Shown: positions 25,701 to 37,500 of the stretch, one piece after another | Position numbering within the stretch: position 1 is the first letter of the stretch | Layout of the letters: every line of letters starts with the position of its first letter | From: Paragordius varius | Lineage: Eukaryota > Nematomorpha | Direction of reading: 5' to 3' | Length of the DNA stretch: 64,000 nucleotides | Assembly: GCA_964247055.1 (NCBI GenBank) | Contig: OZ176052.1 | Span: 7,130,001 to 7,194,000, forward strand | Program-made: the position numbers and the translations under genes | Notes under the pieces: generated by a model | The model's input: the letters and a program-made list of their open reading frames with translations, nothing else | Database searches by the model: none | Told to the model about the DNA's origin: nothing

Positions 25701-28700
25701 TCCAACTTTGCAATTTTGGTATGCAGTGTTATTACAATTATATAATTTTAGGCTCACTATGAAGAATCAAAAAACCCAAAAAATTTGTTTATAGAAATTT
25801 CAATTAAACTTTTAACAGTTGTTTCTTAAAAACAAAATCCATTTCAAAACCCGAAAAAGATATTTACTGTGTTTATTAAAAAAAGGTCATTTATACTGAG
25901 TACTATAGCATAGAAAAAAGCATAAATTTAATAGACTAAAGAAAACCATAATATTAGTTTCGTATAAGTGAGTTAGGGTTGTGAAAAAAAGCTCCATATC
26001 AAGAGTTGAAAGCTCCTTTATATTGATTGTGTTGTTATCATTTATTTTGGGTAAAATATCCAATGTAGTTTGATACCGTAAAGTAGGGATAACACAATAA
26101 GCCAGAGATGTTTGATATATGTTATGATTAGCATAGATCCGGTTAATACATGTTGGTTGAAGGATAATTTCGGTTTCAATTTCGGCCGGTATGTCCGTAT
26201 TTTGTGAATCAAGGTTAAAAATTAATCGAAGCAAGGAGGAAAAAAATGATTGGGACAATATGAATTGTTGTAAAACCATATTTTGAGAAACGGTATCATG
26301 CATTAATCTACAATATAGGTATTGGTATAAATAACGCATTTTAAAAATATTATAAAATATTTTAACGGTGATAAAATATCTATTATTAGTAGATTATATT
26401 CAAAATGTGGTAAAAATGCGATCAGCCTTTTAGCGGGTATCTTTTTTGTCTATTTTCCAAACATAATAATGCCGTTTGTAAAATTATTTTTAAACATAAT
26501 TTTGGTTCAGGTTCCATTGTTTTTAGATCAAATATTTCTAATCTTGGTTCCATTTTTTTAATTCACAAAATTAATAAGTCAAAAAAACATATAAACGTTC
26601 AAAATTTAATTAATGCAATTTTTCCCTGAATCTAAATTAATTTGCTTTCAAGATAACAAAAATACATATAAAATTTTTAAGATTAACATTGTGTTGAAAA
26701 AAAAGCGAGAAAAGACAATTATAAAGCGGTGTTCTCTTAAAACAGTTCCGTAATCGTTTTCAATTTTAGTTCCAAATCATATAGATTATTCACAAAAACG
26801 GTTCTGAATTACTGGGAATAAATATATATTTATGAACAAAAAAATCAACCCAAAATATTATTAACACATATTCATACTTTTTGGCTGCAACAGAGATTTG
26901 ATCATTAAGATTGGTGTTAAACATCAAAATCCAGGTCTTGAGTAAAATTGTTTTAGATATATTGGTAAACGCTATTTTTTCATGTCTTTTATTCCATAAT
27001 GTCCGTATGGCATACAAGGATAGAAGCTTGATGTTATCATTTTCATTCAGCATATACAAGCTACATATCTAATATAACCAATATTTTAAAATTTAGATAT
27101 GATGGAAATGTTAAAGAAAAGTCTCGTTCAAAAAAAATTAAAAATATTTATGTATAGAAGCGAATTTATGTTTATAATTGTAAGATAAAAATACGTTTAA
27201 AAATTGGGTATAATCATTGGATGAGAGTTGAAATTGTGTTGTTTCAAACCATTTTTCCAATGCTTGCATAAATTTATTGCATAGTTTTAGACTAATATCG
27301 GAGCAATCTGTAAAGATATATTTTTTCCTTAAATAACTATAATTTAAATATTGTGGATGTAATCTATATATTTATAAAAATGGAAAATGCTGGCTTTGTG
27401 ATCTGTTTCCGGAAAACCGGTGAACCCAATCAAATCCAATCGAAAAAAAATAATCATTAATAAATGTCCCGACAATAGCTTCGCCCTTTTTTTGAATTAG
27501 GCCCCCAGTTTGGGCCTACCCCGTGTAAAAAACAGGTTAAGACAATTTTCCGGATAACGTGTTGGACCATTCAATTTCAAATATGATTTTTGTCTTATTT
27601 TTGATTAGGCCGAACATAGTCGACTCACTTTGATTTAGGCCCTCTTTTTACCCGCTCCGCCCGTAAAATGCCATTTTTTTCAAAAAAACAAAATCCACAA
27701 AAATATTTTTTTAAATCTATTTTTCCCCCAAGTAAACAATATATTAGTATGAATGCACCGTTTTAAAATTCCTATGAAATCATATTTATATAATGTTTCG
27801 AAATAATCCACATATGTGGATCATTTTATTGTCCCTTATTTCAAATAGCCCCCCCCCCCCCCCCAGAAGTCCGAAGGCCTTCCTCGTGCTGCGTAGCAGC
27901 GCGAGATTTACACTAGTAATATAGTATGAAACTCCAAAAAAATTAATTCATATGATTTAATAAAATAAATTTGACTATATCAAACTAAATCTTAAAGATC
28001 TAAATTTTAACGGTAAAAAAACGTTCGCATAAAAAAATATCCATTTGTCTACTAGTAAACAACTTGATAATAACAAATTAATATATTATTATTAACGAAA
28101 CACTATTAAAATTTTGCAAATCCAAAAAAACTTAACATAAATTAATATGAGAAACTTTTTATAAAATTATTTATAATTCAAATATTACTTTGCACAAGGA
28201 AAAACAGTTCAAATAATCGTGCCAACTTTAATATGTTTGGCTCGTAATGTATGATTGAATTTTGCGAAGAAAGCCCAAATAATTTAGTCAATATTTCATA
28301 ATGTGTTTGAGCAATCATAGAAACAGACATGTCTAAATTGTGTGTTGATACCATCAGGGTTGAATATTTTACATTAGATGTTTGCAGTGCATTATGGATT
28401 ATCGATGTGAACAGTTGATTAAATAACAGCAAAAGAGCGTTAAATGTGTTATTGCACCTCTAAACATAAAGATAAATAAAAACCATCAATGTAAATATTT
28501 CAATTTTATATGTCCAAATCGTATGTTTTAAAAGGGTTATATTCAGATTAATAATACTTAATTAATCCTTAAGATAGGTTAATAACTATTAGGTATAAAT
28601 TGAATAGGATAAGACTTTTTCCCTCAATGAAAACAATATATTTCTCTTTAGACTTTTAAAAAACGTTGTATAATTTATTTGCGCAATTATTTCGGTAAAA

Positions 28701-30530
28701 CTTCTCTTTTGACGTTTAAGCACTGCCACCATCATACTCTTTTTATATAATAATAAAAAATTACATTTGGTTTTATGGCAATTTGGTTGAATATATCTTC
28801 GATTTGAAAGGAAACAGTTTTAATATTTTCAAATGTTTGATTATTGTTCATATCGCATGAGCGTATATTGCTGATTAAAATGCATATTAAACGGTGACCT
28901 ATATAAAATATAATTTTACTTTCATGATAAAATAACTTTAGCAACTTTAAGAATTTATTACAATTTTCGCATATTCAATGATAAAAACACATTTAATATA
29001 TAACTTGACTTATTATCATTAAATGTACTATCGATTAAAAAAGGGATATAAGAGACAGGGTCTAATCTTAAAATATTTTAAATTATAAAAACACCTCAGT
29101 TAAACAAATTATAATTAAAACGAAACAATTACTTATAGAGTAAAACGGTGTAGTTTGGAAAAGTGCATCCATAAACTGTGGTAAAAACGTTACCAATTTC
29201 GGTGCCAAAAATGTTTTAAAAGAGTAAGTTATATCATCATCATCATTATTTTTTGGAAAAAGGGCATTTGGATTTAGATGATTTAAGAGATGATGTAATA
29301 ATAAATCAAGGTTTTGTAGCAAAATAGCGTTTATATGTCTATAAGTTTGAACTTTTTCATGTTCTTTCACATGAGATGGTTGGATGTGAGTCAATTTAAA
29401 CAATGATATGAATGCGGTTAAAATGTGCTCTACCACTGCATAATCTTCCAAAGCCTATAATAAATAATATATTTGGTTCATATTTATTTCAGAAATAATT
29501 TTTTGACAAACGCAAAATGTAAAAGAATTAATGTGATAATAAAAATATACTGTATTTTCGCAGCCATTTTACATATTAGTAGCAAACCTGATTTAGTGTT
29601 TGACAAAGTATCCGTTCATTTTTGTATTGTTCAATAAGCATTAGTTTTTGCTTAGGGTCCAACAGTTTATTGAGCCAATCCACACATTTAACACTCGTAC
29701 AATTATCGCTTTCTAGATTATAACCAACGTTTTATACAAGAGTCAATTCGATAAACAAAATTTAATCAATTATTTAAAAGTAAATTTTTACCAAAAATGT
29801 CAACTGTATCCAATGCCTTTTTGAATTTTTCATATCGTTTTTGTAATTCTTGTTTCTCACCAATATCATTCATCATTTCCATTTTTGCTACTGAAAATTT
29901 AGGGGGCAATTCAAATTTTGTGTTTTGAAGGGACGTGATAATCCTATAAAAATTATTATATATATATATATATATATATATACCATTTGCATTCAGAGTG
30001 TCCTTGAACACTTCAAGTTGGTCCTTGAACACTTCCTTTTTCAATTGGTCTTTGAACACTTCATGTTGGTTCTTTAACTTTTTTGTTTTTTTTTTACTTT
30101 TATCAATCAAATCGTAAATCATTCATCTATTTTATCGTTTTTAACCTATTTTCTATTATTTAACACATATTTTAAATCAATATCAACTTTTAATCATTGA
30201 GAAACCGTATATCTCTATTAATTTCTTAAAATTATTTTGGATATTATAAGATCTTAACAAAATATATAGGTTTTCTGGGTTATTATTTACAATTTTTATT
30301 AAAAACATTTAAAAGTTTATAACTTATTTAAATTGGAAAAAAAATTAATTTGGAACAAAAAAAGGGTTTTTAAATAAAAAATTTATTTTTAAATGAATAC
30401 ATATATAATAAATAAACAAAATTAGGCTAAAAAATAATAAAATAAAAAAATACATCAAAAAATTATGGTTAAATCAAAACAATTTTAAGGACCAACTTGA
30501 AGTGTTCAAAGACACTCTCAGGTGCAAATG

Positions 30531-30588
<58 letters not shown>

Positions 30589-33500
30589 TATATAATATAT
30601 AATGGAATGTTTTTTATTAAAGACAAACAAAAAAATATTGTAATAAAAAAGGAGTTTATGTTAAAAATCAAACGCGGAAAGTTAATTTATGCATTTTAAA
30701 TTTCATACTCCTTGTAAGTGGTATAATCAGATAAATGTTGATTTGGTGTTTTTATTATAGATTCAACATCTGGGCTACGATATTCATACCAAATATTTTG
30801 ACAAAGTATGGATTCTATGATATCTAGGTATTGTAAAATGGGAAGACTAGTGTCGCGACTGGGAAAACAGATTATTATTCCTTGAATAGTATTAATGTGC
30901 CATTTAGCCTAAAAAATTTATTATATACAAAATAAAGAGACAAAAAGACTAATACTTTTTTCAATAAATCTAAAGAATTTGATCCTAAATTCTTTTAATA
31001 TATGATAAATGAAATAATTGGATAATACACATAATTATTACGTTCAATTAACATTTCTTTAAGTTTTAAATATATGTTGTCTTTACAAAAAAAAATTAGT
31101 TTTTATATTCACATTTTATATATTTGCTATATAATACAAAATATTTAAATATTAAATAAAAATATTTTAACTAGGTTATTACCAATTTCACATTCTTGAT
31201 ATCTTGCCCTTTGAATTGATTGTCAATTTCATTTACCAGATGTTTGGCAAAATCGGGTTGATCGAAAAGGTTAAAAACAAGGTGATTGTGTTTTTTTAAT
31301 TTTTTTATATAATCTTTGAGTAACCATGGATTAGGTGAATCGAAATCTAAAATGATCATATAAAAAGGATTATTTTAAAAAATAAAAAAGTAATAATAAA
31401 TTTAATAAAAAAATAATTACCATATATAATGGGGTTTTGGGCAATACAAATCAGTAAACAATGATAAGTAACAATTTTTTTATCATTCATATCAAACCCT
31501 TCCGAATCGGTCAATGAAAGAAAAGAATTAAAAACTTTCTTCAGAAAGTTAATAAGATTGTTTGATGGTATCTAAATAAAAATTCAATTCAATAAAACGC
31601 ATTGCAAATTTGTGAAAAAATGGGATATATATATATATATATATGTTGATAGATGAAAATATAAAATTATATTATTAATATTGAATAATTTTTGAAACAC
31701 AATATGCGAATAATATTAATAACTTTTTTATTAAAATTGTTTTATTATCTGATCTTACATGTAATTCTAATTTGAAATATTCTACTCATAGTAAAACAAA
31801 AAATCAGCTTAAAAATTTATTCGCTAAAACAAAATAATATATTTACATTTATAAGCAATTTTTCATCATGGACCATTTTGACAAGAATCGAGAAAGTAAA
31901 TTCCAAAGACATCAAGATATTATCTAAAGAGGCCACAATCTGAAGATTTTTATGTAAGCAGGAGAGTGCATATGTTTGTATTCGAGTGTATGGTGAAAAT
32001 AAGGCCAGCGAACATATCATTTGAGCAAAAATAGGATTTCTAGAATATCACAATATATTTTATAATGTAAATTAAATTATAATAAAAATCATGCATTTAG
32101 ACGTTAAGGAACTTTAAATACTTTCATTCCATGATATTAATTTTGTAATGTAGGAATATGTAAATAAATATTGTATTTCAAATAATAATATTTATAATTG
32201 ATCTCATAATTGAAAATCATTACCTGGGTTTAATAGAAAAATTTACTAAGTAACATATATCCTGAGATACCAAAAAAAATATTCGATCATAAATTGTTTA
32301 AAAAAACATTTTTATAATTAATTAATCATTCATAATTATTAGACACAAATACAAGCAAGCAAAAATTACTGCGTTTAATAAATATAAGAAAAATATTATA
32401 TAGATTATTCAAAAAACTTTTCTCAATCAAAACTTTTTTGAGAACATTCATTTTCTTGCAACAAAACATACTTTGAAACACAATGATTATCGCTCAAAGT
32501 TAGGGTACAATGTCTCAAAATTAGGGAAAACCACGAGTATTGTTCAAAATTTAAGGGGCCAATTTGTATTGCACTATAATGCTTGCTTTTTCCAACCAAC
32601 AAAAAGAAATTTTGAGTTGCGGTTAAACCACCATTATCAGTAGACATACTATAAAGTGGTGATGTACCCATTACCAATGCCATATTATCTCGTTGAAGGT
32701 ATGCAAGCAATTTGGAAGCTTTAGAATCTTTACATAAAATATAGTATATCATCACAGTTCAAATTCACCCTTTTATAATTCAAATTCACCTTAAAAATAA
32801 ATTGTGTTTTTGAACTAATATAAATGATTATTAATATGAAAATATCTTTATGGCAGAGTTTATTTTTTTTTAGTATTGTTTAATTTAAAACAAAATTTTA
32901 TTTTTTAAAAAATATAGGTAATTTTTAATCTTAAAAAACATGTAATTTATTTGAGAGTGAATTTGAATTGTTCAAGGGTGAATTTGAATTTTAAATGGTA
33001 TATATTAAATTACCTTCAAGTCAAACGAAATTCGTTTCTAGTCAATCGATATGTTTATCCAATCAATCGAAATCATTCCAATTTAACATTGAGTAGAAAA
33101 ACGTTTCGATTGAATGAACAAATGTTTTCATTGACCAAGAAAAAAGTATCATCTCTTAATTTTCAGTCGTTGCGAAAAATTTGAAAAAAACAATCATAAA
33201 ATAAAATCCATACCGTATTTATATTGATTTGCATCAATTTGATCGAGCATATACAAAAGATTATCTATTAAACACTGAGTGTAATGAGTAGTATTTGTGC
33301 CAGTGAAGGTATTTTGCTTTATTAAATATTCGTGCAAAGTTTTTAGTTGAGATGTTATGTTGTGCACATTATTGTCACTGTTATGTTTTTTGTTCTGTAG
33401 CAAATTATAATAACCTAATAATACATATAAAATAATATTAATAACAAAAATAGTCAATAGTAGTTTATTATCATATTTGAAAAAAATATATATACCATAT

Positions 33501-34376
33501 ATTATAAAAGAGCAAATTTCAAGAGCCTTAGTTTTAACATTCAAATTAGATGCTGAAGACGGAACAAACGTAACATTTGTTATGTTTTCTTTTTTATGCT
33601 GAGTTTGGACTAATTTGGATTTTGATGGATTAGGTTTCGGGTTGGATTTATTAATCTTTTCCGTAATGCTTACAATATTTTTTTTATTATCTGGTAGAGA
33701 GGGTAAATGTCCAGATTTTTCTGTTTTAACGCCCAACAAATGGAAAATAAAGTTTAATTGGTCGCCCCAAAAACTAATATTGTTTTTCAAATATTCAACC
33801 ATGTCTGTATAATGCTGTTTTTGCGGTTTGCATTGATCTTCGGAGGCGGAATTGAATTCCAAAATTGTTGGAAAAAAGAGTAAATCACACAATATACCAT
33901 ACGATGTAAGCAAAGGGAGAACACAGTTTTCATTCGCTAATGTTTATGAAAATAAGGCATTACAGTCATACTTTTGATATGGATTTCGAAAGAAACTTAA
34001 AATATAAAAATTAATGTAATTATATTAAATGTGCAAATTTTAACCATTTTTTATTAAATATAAATGAAATATGTCAAATTGTGCTAATAATAAATATAAT
34101 TTATACCATTAAATTATACATTAATAAAATATTTATATATAAATTTTAATATATAATACTTTCGGATAATATTAATTCGCTGATAACACTCAAACATTTG
34201 ACTAAAATCAATTTTGGAACATGCATATCTGATGTTGGATTGTTATAAATGTTTAGGAGAAACAGCGTGGGATCCAAAATACAATCGGTAAGATAATCAC
34301 TTTTGACTTTTTGCGACCATGATTTATTTTCAGCTATCAAATATATAGAGAAATTTGAAATATTTTAATTATTGGT

Positions 34377-34424
<48 letters not shown>

Positions 34425-34517
34425 TGGATATAATCTATATATAATATCCAAATGCTAAATGTTTTTAACGAATTTTATGTAAAGACAAAATAAAATAAAA
34501 GAATTATATATATACAG

Positions 34518-34563
<46 letters not shown>

Positions 34564-37500
34564 CAAAGCACTTTTAAAAAATGGCCTCAATCAATTAAAA
34601 ACGTGACTGACCTCTAAAACCAAAAAGTTAACATTAAATTTCAAATACCCTTCATAAAACCAGACACAGTTTTTCTTTCATTAAAAAAATTAAGATGTCC
34701 TCAATAGATTATGTTAAACATCAACAGAAGTTATAACTGGAATTAATAAATAGTTCATAGAGTTTAGAATCTGTCCCAAAAAACATAGCTTAATTTTTGT
34801 ACTTAAATAGAATTTGCTTATAAATTTAATTACTGGTTATTTTAGATTATTATACCTCACATGCATGCCCAATTTACCACATAAAAAAACTCATGCTTTA
34901 AAAATTAGTGTGCATAAAATTATTCTATTTCAGGTAATTGTACGTATTTATATTATCTACAACTCCAATCCTTATGAAAATTCAAATAAATTGATTAAAG
35001 ATATAATTTATAAAATTTAAAAGACTAAAATAATTTTGTTTGTAAAATTTTAAGTTAAGAAAAGATATATACAATGTTACATAATATTATTTTCAGATTT
35101 TTTTATCATATACATATACTATCAAACAACAACTTTAATGATATATATCCAATTTTCACTAATGAACACAGAATTATTTAAACGAAAATATATATAAAAA
35201 TATATATCTAGGTCAAATGATATTAGTATATGGACAAAAAAAGAGGTTTTAATAAAAATAAATAATTTGGTAGTTTTGATCAAAAATATATTAAACTGTA
35301 AATTCCCTCCAATATATATAACGAGATTACAATAGATTCAAGAATATTTTTAAATGTTTCTAGTTACATAATAAAATTCATTAATTATTAATTATAAAAT
35401 TGTCTCAACTAATGTCAACGGATAAATCCAATTTACCTCCAATCATACCTTTTACAAGTGACAAAATAATTATTATATAGACTTTTTAATGTAAACAAAA
35501 GGTTATAGAATATTTAAACTACTGAATCAGTCAGCAGTTTTTTGTAGGTAAGAAATTACACTAGACATCATATTTTTCTGCCACTCGAGTTTTTTGCAAT
35601 TTCTGATATTTACAATCATTATAACAATAAATCTAAACTTAAAATTATATTTTTTCCAAGAATTTTTTATAAGATGATTATAATTGATTAGGCGCCTTCA
35701 TTATCAAATTTTTACTAAAGATATTCTTTGAAAATATACATTAAATGCCATTCGAATATATATGATTTGAAAGAGTAATATGAACAATATCAAATACACA
35801 CTAATATATTTTATATCAATGGTTAATATTGGACTTAGGAAGCGATAAACCCACGAAGCGAGAGCGTTTTTGTTAATAAAAAAAATAATGGATGTAAATA
35901 GTTTAAACTTTGTGTAGCTGGCAATGATAATAAGATAATTCAAAAAAGTTATTTATGATTAAAACACTTGTTTTTGTTTTGTGTAATTCAAAACACCATG
36001 GTTTTTCTGAAAATTACTATCTCATCAATACTAATTTTTTCTCTAAAAGGCTTATAGTAATATAATTCCAAAGATAGAAATGTTAAGATATTTTTTATAT
36101 TTATTCTGTAGTTATTTTACTGTTATAATTATGCATTTAAGTATCTGCGAGTTATATGCTAAAAATAATTTATATTTAAAAAGCTTCCCAAAAGCCTTTT
36201 CAAAGATTTTTTTAAATTTACCAATGTAACCCTAATCTTTAATAATCTATATGATTTTTAAATTCGTTTGTCTGAAAATTTCTGACTTTTAATTGAAAAT
36301 GTTGACCATATAAAGCCATTAAACCTTTACATCACATTGATTTATGACTAACTACCATTCGTAAAATTTTCTCTCTTTCGAATGATATAAAATACATGTC
36401 TCTATATTTAAAACTTTTAATTTTGAGAATTTCGACTTTAATGTCATATCGAACCAAAAATTTTCGATAAACCCTAATGAAAAAATTTAGGTGTTAGACC
36501 CATTTTTTCAGATATACTATTTACATACTTTAGAAATAATTAAATTTAAAAAGTTAAAAAAAGTCAAAATTTTTGGTTATTGTTATTAAATGTATAATCT
36601 GATAAAGTAAATTAGATTTTACATTAAAATATTTCACCATCTTTTATTCTTTCAAATTGTTTTAACATATCAAACACAATTAATCATTTGATTTTGTAGT
36701 AAAAAACTTTAAACATTTAATATCTATTTTCATGCCCATTTTAATCGTTCAATAATCTCATTACAAACTAAAATACTATATTCATTAATTTATAAATTAT
36801 TTAATTATAATTAGGTTTAAAAAGTAAAAGTTATAATAGTTCATATAATAATTAACATAGATTAACCCTATTTTAATCTTATGTATTCTTGATACTATTT
36901 TAAAAAATAACAGGAGAAAGTGTGAAATTTAAAAAAAATCACGTTAATTAATACCTTTGTAATGTGCGGATATGGCTTCGAAAAAATACAACGCGTTTTT
37001 CGATTTTTTTCCAATACTGGAAAATACTAAAATCGAATTAATCAGCCATTTAGTTTGTCGGTAAACCGATTCATTTTTGGATTGCAAATTGTCTATTAAG
37101 AAATGAAATAGGAGATATATAGAATGCAAACAATAAAAAAAATGTTTTACAAATTAACAAACCATAATTAAGACGTTGATATTTTCAATAAAGTATCATT
37201 AAAATTGTTAACATATATATTTATATAAATAAATGTTCATATTTATTATAGATACGTACTGGAAAACAATTCAAACATACTCCTAATATGTTGCTGAGAC
37301 GCAGAATTATTTTGTAAATATAAAAACAAAAATCCAAAATCTACATTTATAATTTTTTGGTACTATGTGTTAAAATTTCGGGATTTCTCAAAAATTCTCG
37401 TTTAATATTTGAATAGTTTTCATCTATAAGAGACACATCCGCCTTTATAAATAAATTTATGGTTTGAATCTATAAAAATAATTTAAACTAAACTAAGTTT

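Noticed and set aside
27847-27867. Long C run as a quadruplex or regulatory tract
   Set aside because: It is part of the Helitron and recurs, shorter, in the copy at 46,130; no independent evidence of function.
29944-30122. Minus-strand frame continuing upstream of a GCN1 exon with EVFKDQL repeats
   Set aside because: The repeats are the 21-bp units of the foldback element read in frame by chance; the exon starts at 29943 after a TATAG acceptor.
33615-33812. Plus-strand frame in the GCN1 N-terminal region
   Set aside because: Antisense shadow of GCN1 exon 33936-33496.
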